Shown one piece after another: positions 43,291 to 51,992 of a stretch of 64,000 bases of DNA (position 1 is the first letter of the stretch; each line of letters begins with the position of its first letter). The stretch is from Haematobacter missouriensis (GTDB lineage Bacteria; Pseudomonadota; Alphaproteobacteria; Rhodobacterales; Rhodobacteraceae). Location: NCBI RefSeq assembly GCF_000740775.1, contig NZ_JFGS01000004.1, forward strand, positions 62,001 through 126,000, in the 5' to 3' direction. The position numbers and the translations under genes are program-made. Below the pieces are notes generated by a model. That model searched no databases. It was given only the letters and a program-made list of their open reading frames with translations, and was not told the origin of the DNA.

Positions 43291-43386
43291 TCATGCGGAA
43301 GCGCCTGCGACAGCGCGTGCGAGGGGGTCAGCAAGGGAGCCTGTGACAACGCCCGTGACGCGGCCTGCGACGGGGTCGCAGGCGCG
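43291..43386. repeat. 12-nt tandem repeat, eight degenerate units, before the portal gene
   Basis: Units start every 12 nt from 43291 (TCATGCGGAAGC, GCCTGCGACAGC, GCGTGCGAGGGG and so on), with a consensus near GCCTGCGACGGC. The array touches the dispersed hairpin repeat at 43382. It lies between the portal gene and the proposed inversion point. Confidence 0.75.
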
Positions 43387-43415
43387 GGGGACGCCCCCCG
43401 CGACCCCCGGCGTCA
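43382..43415 (+). repeat. Dispersed hairpin repeat, copy 2 (left inversion end)
   Basis: Identical over 33 bp to the copy at 49228-49260 but in opposite orientation, and one mismatch from the copy at 3395. It lies about 200 bp before the portal gene start. Together with copy 3 it bounds the segment that carries the terminase genes in reverse. Confidence 0.85.
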
Positions 43416-43476
43416 CCGGGGGAAGAGGAATGACGGGCGTCTCCTTGGCTTCTCCGTTTTGACCACGGGTGACGAA

Positions 43477-43801
43477 CTAACCCCGAAAGACGAAGACCGC
43501 ACCTACCGCGATCAGCGCAAAGCCAATCGCGCGGTTCCGTTCAGCGTTTCCTTCAGGTGGAGCACCGAAAAGCCGCTGGAGACGAGGAGAGTGATGACTT
43601 CCTGTAGCGCCTTGAGTTGAGCCGCGGAATAGACCTCACGCCCGATCCGGTGGGCCGGCACCGCAAACCAGTATTCGAAGAAGGCGATCCCCCAGGAGGA
43701 CATGACCGCGATCCAGAGCGGCCGCGCGGGACTTTGGAGATGGCCATACCATGCGAAGGTCATGAAGGCGTTCGAGACGGTCAGAACAGGATCGACAGCA
43801 C
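43477..43801 (-). pseudogene. DUF486 (DMT-like) membrane protein gene with two frameshifts
   Basis: The middle of the frame reads as a DUF486 small multidrug-like membrane protein: AFMTFAWYGHL, SWGIAFFEYWFAVPAHRIG and YSAAQLKALQEVITL. Two breaks are visible. At the 5' end, GTG at 43801 begins a plausible VLSILF segment that needs one extra base near 43780 to join the next part. At the 3' end the frame closes early at 43512, but the next frame continues as NRAIGFALIAVGAVFVFRG to a TAG at 43477. A functional protein of about 107 residues is therefore lost unless these are sequencing errors. It lies next to the proposed left end of the inversion. Confidence 0.7.
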
Positions 43802-43949
43802 TTAGGGAAGAGTGGGCATCGGCAGCATCCCCCGCCTGTAGGAAAATCAAACCGATATTTGCGTGCGATACCGCCCTTTTGGAAAAGGTCTTGCAGCGGC
43901 CCAGATGCTCAAGGGGGAATGCCGACAGGCAGAATGCGGCCAGGCAAGT

Positions 43950-43983
43950 AAAAAGCCCGCGCAAGGGCGCGGGCTTTCTTTTC
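43950..43983 (-). terminator. Terminator of the TRAP transporter operon
   Basis: The minus-strand RNA has stem AAAGCCCGCGC / GCGCGGGCTTT around CCTT followed by a T-run. It starts 11 nt after the dctM stop. The plus strand also ends in T-rich sequence, so it may work both ways. Confidence 0.9.
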
Positions 43984-43993
43984 ACCGGAGGCG

Positions 43994-45484
43994 TCAGTTC
44001 CCGCCGCGCCCAGTCAGACCCGGAATACCCGGCGGTTCCGTGGATCCGCCGAGGCCCGGAATACCGCCGTCTCCCCCAAGGCCAGGGATGCCACCGCCGC
44101 CAAGACCCTCGCCGGTGGGAAGCTCGATGCGGATCGTATCCAGATCGACATTGTTCTGGCCGGGCAGCAGACCCGTGACCAGTTCAGGCCAGAAGATCAC
44201 GATGCCCACCAGCAGAAGCTGCATGACGAGCCACGGGATCGCACCCATGTAGATCTCCGTCGTCTTGACGGTCCGGGGCGCGACGGAGCGCAGGTAAAAC
44301 AGCGCAAATCCGAAGGGCGGGTGCATGAAGGAAGTCTGCAGGTTGATGCAGAGCAGCACGCCGAACCACACGAGGTCGATCCCCAGCGAATGGGCCACCG
44401 GGGCGAGCATCGGCACCACGATGAAGGCGATCTCGAAGAAGTCGAGGAAGAAGGCCAGGAAGAAGATGAATACGTTGACGAAGAGCAGGAAGCCGATCGG
44501 CCCGCCCGGCAGCGAGGTCAGCAGATGCTCGATCCACAGAGCACCGTCCATCCCCTGGAAGACCAGCGTGAACACGGTCGCGCCGATGAGGATGAACACC
44601 ACCATCGAGGTGAGTTGCGCCGTGGCGCCGATGGCCTGACGCAGCAGGTTCCATGTCAGCCGCCGATGGGCGGCGGCAAGGATCAGCCCTCCGACAACCC
44701 CGAGCGCCCCGGCCTCCGTCGGCGTGGCAAGGCCGAGGAAGATGGTGCCGAGCACGAGGAAGATCAGCACGATGGAGGGAACGATGCCCTTGACCACCTT
44801 CCAGACCAGCGCGAGGTCCAGATCGCCGCGCACTTCCTTCGGCAGGGGCGGCACCCAGTGCGGGCGGAAGATGGCGACGAGGCCGATGAAGCACAGGAAG
44901 ATGAACACCTGCACCGCCGCCGGACCCATCGCCCCGATGTAGAGATCGCCCACCGATTTTCCGAGCTGGTCAGCCAGCACGACCAGCACGAGCGAGGGCG
45001 GGATGAGCTGCGCCAGCGTCCCCGATGCCGCGATCACCCCCGTGGCGAGCCGCGGGTTGTAGCCGTAGCGCAGCATCACGGGGAGTGAGATCAGGCCCAT
45101 GGTGATGACCGAGGCCGCCACCGTGCCGGTGATGGCGGCGAGCACCGCGCCCACCAGCACCACCGCCACGGCGAGGCCGCCCGGCACGCCGCCAAAGAGC
45201 TTGCCCGTCCCCTCCAGCAGATCCTCCGCCAAGCCGCAGCGTTCGAGGATCGCGCCCATCAGGGTGAAGAACGGGATCGCCAGCAGGAGGTCATTGGAGA
45301 CGATGCCGAAGAAACGATAGGGCAGCGCCGACAGGAAGGCCGGGTCGAAGTGACCCGTCAGAATGCCGAGCGCGCCGAAGAACAGCCCGGCTGCGCCGAG
45401 CGAGAAAGCCACCGGAAACCCGTAGAGCATGAAGATGATCATGCACAGGAACATCAGCGGCGGCATGGGGCCATAGTGAAACAT
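43994..45484 (-). CDS. dctM: TRAP transporter large permease (DctM type) with a GIPGL-rich tail
   Basis: Inner-membrane ion-coupled permease of a TRAP transporter, acting with the small permease and binding protein upstream. The 496-residue protein has about 12 hydrophobic segments and the DctM patterns FLAIPFFTLMGAIL-like near residue 85 and GTVAASVITMGLISLPVMLRYGY. The last 50 residues are extra: a Gly/Pro-rich hydrophilic tail with repeated GIPGL units after a short acidic region. This tail is not known in typical DctM proteins of about 430 residues. The gene ends 11 nt before a strong terminator. Confidence 0.93.
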   Translation of the reverse strand: MFHYGPMPPLMFLCMIIFMLYGFPVAFSLGAAGLFFGALGILTGHFDPAFLSALPYRFFGIVSNDLLLAIPFFTLMGAILERCGLAEDLLEGTGKLFGGVPGGLAVAVVLVGAVLAAITGTVAASVITMGLISLPVMLRYGYNPRLATGVIAASGTLAQLIPPSLVLVVLADQLGKSVGDLYIGAMGPAAVQVFIFLCFIGLVAIFRPHWVPPLPKEVRGDLDLALVWKVVKGIVPSIVLIFLVLGTIFLGLATPTEAGALGVVGGLILAAAHRRLTWNLLRQAIGATAQLTSMVVFILIGATVFTLVFQGMDGALWIEHLLTSLPGGPIGFLLFVNVFIFFLAFFLDFFEIAFIVVPMLAPVAHSLGIDLVWFGVLLCINLQTSFMHPPFGFALFYLRSVAPRTVKTTEIYMGAIPWLVMQLLLVGIVIFWPELVTGLLPGQNNVDLDTIRIELPTGEGLGGGGIPGLGGDGGIPGLGGSTEPPGIPGLTGRGGN

Positions 45485-45502
45485 GCGTCTGTCCTGTCGG
45501 TC

Positions 45503-46042
45503 CTACTGGAGAGGCTTTTCGTATTTGGTCTCCAGGGTGATCATCCCCCGGAGCGCCGCGATGCGCTTGATGAGTTCAGAGATGCCCTGAAGCGCCAGCA
45601 AAGCGAACCCGGCCGTCAGCATGAGCTTCACCGGCCAGCGGATCAGGCCTCCCGCGTTCTGCGACACCTCTCCCTGCTGCCACGACAGCACGAAGACCGG
45701 CCAGTTGAGCCAGGCGCAGTAGATGGAGAACGGCAGCAGGAACACGATGATCCCGAACAGATCGACCCAGAGCCGCGCCCTCTCGGAAATCGCGCCGTAG
45801 ATCAGGTCCACCCGGACATGTTCATTCTTCTTCAGCGTATAGGACGCGCCCATCAGGACGATGAAAGCGAACATGTACCACTGGATTTCGAGCCAGCCGT
45901 TCGAGCTGATATGGAATGTGTAGCGGATGAGCGCGTTGAACGCGCTGACAAGGGCGCAGAGAAGGACGAGATACTCGCCGATCCTGCCAAAGAACTCGTT
46001 GATGCGGTCAATGAGACCGCTCAGGGCGAGCAGAGCTTTCAC
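45503..46042 (-). CDS. dctQ: TRAP transporter small permease (DctQ type)
   Basis: Four-helix inner membrane subunit that joins the large permease. The 179-residue protein shows the DctQ pattern with FNALIRYTFHISSNGWLE and EIQWYMFAFIVLMGASYTLKKNEHVRVD. I chose the GTG at 46042 because AGGAGG lies 5 nt before it; the longer in-frame start at 46105 would read through a hairpin. The gene lies between dctP and dctM on the same strand, 18 nt before dctM. Confidence 0.92.
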   Translation of the reverse strand: MKALLALSGLIDRINEFFGRIGEYLVLLCALVSAFNALIRYTFHISSNGWLEIQWYMFAFIVLMGASYTLKKNEHVRVDLIYGAISERARLWVDLFGIIVFLLPFSIYCAWLNWPVFVLSWQQGEVSQNAGGLIRWPVKLMLTAGFALLALQGISELIKRIAALRGMITLETKYEKPLQ

Positions 46043-46083
46043 TGGAACCTCCTGACCCGCGCGCACCGGGCCGCAAAGCAAAC

Positions 46084-46103
46084 GGCCGGGACTGTGCCCG
46101 GCC
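46084..46103 (-). promoter_or_regulatory. Intercistronic hairpin between dctP and dctQ
   Basis: A perfect 7-bp stem GGCCGGG/CCCGGCC with a 6-nt loop lies 15 nt after the dctP stop. It could lower expression of the permeases relative to the abundant binding protein, a common TRAP operon pattern. No T-run follows. Confidence 0.6.
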
Positions 46104-46118
46104 ATTCCATGTCGCCTG

Positions 46119-47222
<1,104 letters not shown>

Positions 47223-47390
47223 TTATCCTCCCTTGATCCCGGCCCTCTTCTCCCCGGTCCGGGTAGCGAACAAAAGCACGTGAGGCGGTTGTCTCGCAAG
47301 CGTTTCGCATTATGGCCCCGTCAGAATATGCACCCCTGCAACGGTTGCCGTTGCGTCAATGCGTTGGGCGCATCGCCGCAGCGCACGGAC

Positions 47391-47456
47391 GATTAATGAA
47401 ATATTGTTTATTTACAACACATTAATCTTGACTTTTCGCCCGTTGCAAGGCATGGT
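47391..47456 (+). promoter_or_regulatory. Inverted repeat and possible promoter before GTA g1
   Basis: GATTAATG at 47391-47398 and CATTAATC at 47420-47427 form a perfect 8-bp inverted repeat with a 21-nt AT-rich spacer that itself contains TTGT-n6-ACAA. Directly after it, TTGACT at 47428-47433 is followed 17 nt later by CATGGT, a possible promoter toward g1. This is the only AT-rich stretch near g1 and the likely control region for g1-g2, and perhaps for divergent dctP. The binding factor is unknown. Confidence 0.5.
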
Positions 47457-47553
47457 CGCGGACATGCTGGAGAATTGTGCAGGCGGCCGGGGCGATCCGA
47501 GCCGCTTTTTCAATTCGCTCGGGCGGGGGCTTGAGGGGCACAGGGCGCAGCAT

Positions 47554-47868
47554 ATGCCAGACCTGACGACACACGAAACGCCACCGAGGGATGTGCTCTC
47601 GGAGGTGATGGAACTCTACGATACGGCAATCGAAGTCTTCACCGAAACCATGCGCGAAGCGCGGGAGGACGGGCGCGTGAAGGAGGCGAACTCCTACGTC
47701 CGCGAACTCGGCAAGATCGTTCTCGCAGTCATCACGGAAAGGGAAAAGATTGACAAACTTCGCAGGCAGGAAACCGGCGGGACCGGAGGAGGCGCACTCG
47801 ACCTCGATGCGGCACGGGATGAGATCGGCCGCAGGCTGGCTCGCCTCCGCGACGCCGGAGACGCTTGA
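47554..47868 (+). CDS. GTA gp1, small terminase subunit-like protein
   Basis: First gene of the usual GTA cluster, shown in R. capsulatus to act as a small terminase. The 104-residue product is helical and charged, with the conserved RDVLSEVMELYDTAIEVFTE and NSYVRELGKIVLAVITEREKI, and an acidic or glycine-rich linker before the last helix. The ATG at 47554 begins the conserved sequence; the frame is open further upstream into the AT-rich control region. The ribosome binding site is weak. It overlaps g2 by 50 nt. It lies on the plus strand, opposite to g3-g15. Confidence 0.88.
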   Translation: MPDLTTHETPPRDVLSEVMELYDTAIEVFTETMREAREDGRVKEANSYVRELGKIVLAVITEREKIDKLRRQETGGTGGGALDLDAARDEIGRRLARLRDAGDA

Positions 47869-49162
47869 GTCCTTCATGGAGGGGCTTTCGCCCAATGCGC
47901 TCGCGGCTCTGCCGTGGCTTTTCGAGATCTGGGCGCTGCCGCATCAGCTTCCGCCGGAGGGGGACTGGAAGACCTGGGTCATCATGGGAGGGCGCGGGGC
48001 GGGCAAGACCCGCGCCGGCGCGGAATGGATCAGGTCGGAGGTGGAGGGGGCGCGCCCCCTCCTTCCCGGCCGGTCGCGGCGGGTTGCGCTGGTCGGAGAG
48101 ACGCTCGAACAGGTTCGCGAGGTGATGGTGTTCGGCGAAAGCGGTATCCTCGCCTGCTCTCCCCCCGACCGGATGCCGGTCTGGGAAGCGACGCGGCGGC
48201 GGCTCGTCTGGCCCAACGGGGCCGTGGCACAGATCTTCTCCGCCCACGACCCGGAAAGCCTGCGAGGCCCCCAGTTCGATTGCGCCTGGGTCGATGAGCT
48301 CGCGAAGTGGAAGAAGGCCTCCGACACCTGGGACATGCTCCAGTTCGGCCTCCGGCTTGGCGATCAGCCGCGGCAGGTCGTCACCACCACACCCCGCAAC
48401 GTGGGCGTGCTGCGCGACATCCTGCGTAACGCATCCACCACCGTCACACATGCGCCGACGGAGGCCAATCGCGCGCATCTGGCGGCGTCGTTCCTCAGCG
48501 AAGTCCGCGCGCGCTATGCCGGTACGCGCCTCGGACGGCAGGAGCTGGACGGCCTCCTTGTCGATGAAGCGGAAGGCGCACTCTGGACGGCGGTCCTGCT
48601 GGACCGCGCGCGGCTGCGGGAGCTTCCCCCCCTCACCCGCGTCGTGGTGGCCGTCGATCCGCCGGTGACGGGCCACGGCGGCTCGGACGACTGCGGCATC
48701 GTGGTGGCCGGGGTGGTCGCCGAAGGTCCGCCGCAGGACTGGCGGGCGGTGGTGATAGAGGACGCCTCCGTCTCCGCCGCCTCCCCCGACCGGTGGGCGC
48801 GGGCCGCACTCGCGGCGGCAGAGCGGCACGGCGCGGAACGGGTGGTGGCGGAAGTCAATCAAGGCGGCGATCTGGTCGAGAGCCTGCTGCGCTCCATCGA
48901 CCCGCTGGTGCCGTTCCGCGCCGTCCGCGCCTCCCGCGGCAAGGCCGCCCGGGCCGAGCCGGTGGCCGCGCTCTACGAGCAGGGCCGCGTGCGCCACATG
49001 CCGGGGCTCGACCGGCTGGAGGACCAGATGTGCCGCATGACCGCCCAAGGCTATGAGGGGCGCGGCAGCCCAGACCGGCTTGACGCGCTCGTATGGGCAC
49101 TGACGGAGTTGATGATCGTTCCGGCACAGGGTTGGCGGAAGCCGGGCATCCGGCTTCTGTGA
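47819..49162 (+). CDS. GTA gp2, large terminase subunit
   Basis: ATP-driven DNA packaging motor and nuclease of the GTA. The 447-residue protein has Walker A GGRGAGKT at 57-64, Walker B ending in Asp159-Glu160 (CAWVDE), and the C-terminal RNase H-like nuclease with Asp280 in VVVAVDPP, the SDDCG motif and a final Asp in PDRLDALVWAL. The start is uncertain: ATGs at 47804 and 47819 and a TTG at 47750 are in frame; 47819 fits the family best. In other Rhodobacterales it directly precedes the portal gene on the same strand. Here the portal is about 6 kb away on the other strand. Confidence 0.95.
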   Translation: MRSAAGWLASATPETLESFMEGLSPNALAALPWLFEIWALPHQLPPEGDWKTWVIMGGRGAGKTRAGAEWIRSEVEGARPLLPGRSRRVALVGETLEQVREVMVFGESGILACSPPDRMPVWEATRRRLVWPNGAVAQIFSAHDPESLRGPQFDCAWVDELAKWKKASDTWDMLQFGLRLGDQPRQVVTTTPRNVGVLRDILRNASTTVTHAPTEANRAHLAASFLSEVRARYAGTRLGRQELDGLLVDEAEGALWTAVLLDRARLRELPPLTRVVVAVDPPVTGHGGSDDCGIVVAGVVAEGPPQDWRAVVIEDASVSAASPDRWARAALAAAERHGAERVVAEVNQGGDLVESLLRSIDPLVPFRAVRASRGKAARAEPVAALYEQGRVRHMPGLDRLEDQMCRMTAQGYEGRGSPDRLDALVWALTELMIVPAQGWRKPGIRLL

Positions 49163-49164
49163 CC

Positions 49165-49203
49165 GCCTGAGGAACGGGCCTGAGGAACGGCTCCGAGGAA
49201 CGG
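49165..49203. repeat. 13-nt tandem repeat directly after the terminase stop
   Basis: Three units, two exact GCCTGAGGAACGG copies and one CTCCGAGGAACGG, start 2 nt after the stop codon. The remaining 270 nt to the zinc peptidase gene hold the dispersed repeat at 49228 and otherwise nothing recognisable. Confidence 0.8.
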
Positions 49204-49227
49204 GCGCGGTGGCATGGGCGCGCGGGC

Positions 49228-49260
49228 GACGCCGGGGGTCGCGGGGGGCGTCCCCCGCGC
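49228..49260 (-). repeat. Dispersed hairpin repeat, copy 3 (right inversion end)
   Basis: Exact 33-bp match to copy 2 at 43382-43414 in inverted orientation. It lies 65 bp downstream of the terminase gene. Relative to the terminase it has the same orientation as copy 2 has relative to the portal gene, which is what a single ancestral g2-repeat-g3 junction split by inversion would leave. Confidence 0.85.
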
Positions 49261-49471
49261 CGCCGTAGGTTGCGGCGCCCTCTCCGTCCTTCCGTTGCCC
49301 GCATTTGCGACGCAGCCACGCGCGGCCCTACAGGCAACCCGACAACGGCAGGTGAAGCGACCCCGCCATCGCGCCCTGCCGATGAACACGCCGACAAACA
49401 CGGGTGCGACAAATGGAACCGCCCTCGGCCTGTCGCGTTGCGCGAGGCTGGAACGCGCCCCGGAGGCCCCC

Positions 49472-50551
49472 ATGAAGCTCTTTCACTGCCAGAACTGTCA
49501 GCAAGTCGTCTATTTCGAAAATACCGCCTGCGTGAAATGCGGCATGACGCTCGGCTACCTTCCCGATCAGGGGGAGATGTCATCCGTCGCGCCCGACGGT
49601 CCAAACTGGACCGCGATGGCCAATCCCGGCACACTCTATCGCTTCTGCGCCAACTGGGAGCAGAGCGCGTGCAACTGGATGGTCACCACCGACAGTCAGG
49701 ATACGCTGTGCTTCGCCTGCCAGCACAACCGGACGATCCCGGATATCTCCTCACCGGAAAACCACGCGCTCTGGCAGAAGATGGAGCAGGCGAAGCGGCG
49801 ACTGTTCTACAGCATCATCAAACTCGGCCTTCCCGCGCCCACGGCCGCGAGCAATGCGCCGGAGCCCCTCATCTTCGACTTCCTTGCCGATGATCCGGCA
49901 AGCGGGGAAAAGGTGGTCACGGGCCATGACAACGGTGTCATCACCCTCTCGCTGAACGAAGCGGACGACGCGTTCCGCGCCAAGATGCAGGAGGAGTTGC
50001 ACGAGCCCTACCGCACGCTTCTTGGCCATTTCCGTCATGAGGTGGGCCATTACTACTGGGACATCCTGGTCCGCGATGGCGGGCATCTGGAGGACTTCCG
50101 GGCACTCTTCGGAGATGATCGGGAGAGTTATCAGGAAGCGCTCGACCGTCACTACCAGAACGGCGCGCCGCCCGACTGGCAGGAAAACTACATCTCCGCC
50201 TACGCTACGATGCATCCATGGGAGGACTGGGCGGAAACCTGGGCGCATTACCTTCATATCATCGACACGCTGGAGATGGCGCGCGCCTTCGGCATCACTG
50301 TAAACGCGGCCGTGACGGGTGATCCCGACGCAGAGATTTCGGTGGATGTGGATCCGCACCGCGCCTGGCGGTTCGAACCATTGATCGACGCCTGGCTGCC
50401 CCTGACATTCGCTGTCAACAGCCTCAACCGCGCAATGGGGCAGCCCGATCTCTATCCTTTCGTGCTGAGTCCCAAGGTGATCGAGAAGCTGAGTTACATC
50501 CACAAGCTCGTACAGTCGAACCGTATCCGACAACTTCGCGCTCAACCATAG
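49472..50551 (+). CDS. Putative zinc-binding metallopeptidase with N-terminal zinc ribbon
   Basis: Soluble protein of 359 residues. The N-terminus is a Cys4 zinc ribbon (CQNC and CVKC), followed by more paired cysteines (CNWM, CFAC). The peptidase region has HEVGH in FRHEVGHYYWD with a downstream acidic segment WEDWAETWAHYLHI that supplies the third zinc ligand. The whole matches the family called putative zinc-binding metallopeptidase, whose substrates are unknown. CGGAGG lies upstream of the ATG at 49472; the open frame to 49214 is unsupported. It stands alone between the GTA terminase region and a DUF1045 gene. Confidence 0.92.
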   Translation: MKLFHCQNCQQVVYFENTACVKCGMTLGYLPDQGEMSSVAPDGPNWTAMANPGTLYRFCANWEQSACNWMVTTDSQDTLCFACQHNRTIPDISSPENHALWQKMEQAKRRLFYSIIKLGLPAPTAASNAPEPLIFDFLADDPASGEKVVTGHDNGVITLSLNEADDAFRAKMQEELHEPYRTLLGHFRHEVGHYYWDILVRDGGHLEDFRALFGDDRESYQEALDRHYQNGAPPDWQENYISAYATMHPWEDWAETWAHYLHIIDTLEMARAFGITVNAAVTGDPDAEISVDVDPHRAWRFEPLIDAWLPLTFAVNSLNRAMGQPDLYPFVLSPKVIEKLSYIHKLVQSNRIRQLRAQP

Positions 50552-50564
50552 AGTGTCAGAATTC

Positions 50565-50614
50565 GACGAATGCGGAAACATCGGGCGAAGGCGACGCAAA
50601 ATGTCGCATTCGTC
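50565..50614. repeat. Perfect 10-bp inverted repeat with a 30-nt loop
   Basis: GACGAATGCG at 50565-50574 pairs with CGCATTCGTC at 50605-50614. It lies 14 nt after the zinc peptidase stop and 120 nt before the DUF1045 start. No T-run follows, so an operator or RNA structure is as likely as a terminator. Confidence 0.6.
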
Positions 50615-50733
50615 CGAAACCCGGATCGAAATCACTCCGACCGCCCTTGATCCGCGGGAAGCGATTCTTAGGCAACCTATACTTTCAGACAGGGGAGCCG
50701 CGGCCCCCGGCAGGGGTGCCGCAGGAGGTTGGA

Positions 50734-51438
50734 ATGATGAGTGACTACAGGAAGCTTGCCATCTTTTACCTGCCGGGCCGCGGTGCGCTGGCGGATTTCG
50801 GAACGGCCTGGTCGGGTTGGGATCCTGTCGAGGCGATGGCGCTGCCACCCTTGGCAGTGCCGGGATTACCTCCATCGCTCGCAGAGCCCGGAGAGGCGCT
50901 GGGGAATTACGGGCTGCACGGCCGGATCACGGCACCGTTCCGGCTCATCGATGGAGTGCAGATTTCCACGATGATCGCCGCGCTGGATGCGTTGGCCGCA
51001 AGATTGGCCGCGGTGGAGGTCTCCAGCCTCGGCTTGGTGCGCGTGAACGGGATGTTCGCTCTCGCCCCCGCGCGGGAGGAGATCGCCCTTAACCTGCTTG
51101 CCGCCCGCATCGCACGAGAGGTCGACCACTTCCGCGCGCCTCTGTTGGTTGACGACGTGATTCGCCGCCACGCGGCGCGACTTTCGGGGTCGCAACGGTC
51201 ATTGCTTGGCCAATGGGGCTATCCCTTCGCCTCGCCGGGCGAAGACGATGGCTTCCGTCTGCACCTGACCGGCAGCTTACCTGAGGATCTTTGCGATCAG
51301 GTGCAGGCGGTCCTGGAGCCACTCGTCCTGCCGCTGCTGCCGAAACCGTTCTGCTTCGACCGCCTGTCGCTCTGCGGCGAGGGAGAGGATGGACGCTTCC
51401 GCCTTATCCGCCAGTTTCCTCTTTCGGGGTCTGTCTGA
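50734..51438 (+). CDS. DUF1045 family protein (2H phosphoesterase-like)
   Basis: Protein of 234 residues in the DUF1045 family, usually found beside phosphonate degradation genes. The 2H phosphoesterase pattern is present as two His motifs: LHGRITAPFRL near residue 55 and RLHLTGSL near residue 175, so a cyclic phosphodiester or RNA-end substrate is possible. AGGAGG precedes two adjacent ATGs (50734, 50737). No phn gene is in the window, so either the phosphonate cluster is elsewhere or this copy has another role. It is followed by a flavin reductase gene 62 nt later. Confidence 0.88.
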   Translation: MMSDYRKLAIFYLPGRGALADFGTAWSGWDPVEAMALPPLAVPGLPPSLAEPGEALGNYGLHGRITAPFRLIDGVQISTMIAALDALAARLAAVEVSSLGLVRVNGMFALAPAREEIALNLLAARIAREVDHFRAPLLVDDVIRRHAARLSGSQRSLLGQWGYPFASPGEDDGFRLHLTGSLPEDLCDQVQAVLEPLVLPLLPKPFCFDRLSLCGEGEDGRFRLIRQFPLSGSV

Positions 51439-51500
51439 GGGGTGGCATCGTCGCAGGGGACGTGCTTTGTGACGGGGTAGGATGACCAGAGGAACCCGCC

Positions 51501-51986
51501 ATGCCGATCTTCACCCCCGACCGTGATCACGAACGCGACTTCCGGGATGCCCTCGGCAGATTTGCGACTGGCGTGACGGTGGTGACCACGAACACGGCGG
51601 CGGGTCCGATTGCCATCACCGCCAACAGCTTCGCCGCCGTTTCGCTCAATCCGCCGCTGGTGCTCTGGTCGCCCGCCCGAATGTCCAGCCGGTTCGAGGC
51701 TTTCGTCGGCGCCGAGCGGTTCGCGATCCATGTTCTGGCGGCGGGGCAGAACGAGATCGCACGCCACTTCACCAAGCAGGGCACCGATTTCACGGGCGTG
51801 CCGATAACGAACTCCCAAACGGGCATACCGCTGATCGAGGGCTGTCTCGCGCGTTTTGAATGCCGGCAGCACGCGATGCACGAAGGCGGTGATCACATCA
51901 TCATCGTCGGAGAGGTGGAGCGTGCCGCCTATGATGACGGGGCACCGCTGGTTTTCCATGCGGGTCACTTCGGCAATTTCGTCTAA
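51501..51986 (+). CDS. Flavin reductase family protein
   Basis: FMN-binding split-barrel protein of 161 residues, the family length. It shows FRDALGRFATGVTVVTT at the start, ITANSFAAVSLNPPLVLWSP in the flavin-binding part and the C-terminal HIIIVGEVERA. Such proteins provide reduced flavin to a two-component monooxygenase or are flavin-dependent oxidoreductases on their own. No large monooxygenase component is nearby except the unrelated FAD enzyme at 17138. It is convergent with the glycerate kinase gene, with 6 nt between their stops. Confidence 0.92.
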   Translation: MPIFTPDRDHERDFRDALGRFATGVTVVTTNTAAGPIAITANSFAAVSLNPPLVLWSPARMSSRFEAFVGAERFAIHVLAAGQNEIARHFTKQGTDFTGVPITNSQTGIPLIEGCLARFECRQHAMHEGGDHIIIVGEVERAAYDDGAPLVFHAGHFGNFV

Positions 51987-51992
51987 GGCAGG

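Noticed and set aside
43512-43985. 157-residue open frame on the minus strand covering the DUF486 remains
   Set aside because: The first 60 residues do not resemble the family, and the C-terminal part is lost through a frameshift. The region is better described as a pseudogene at 43477-43801.
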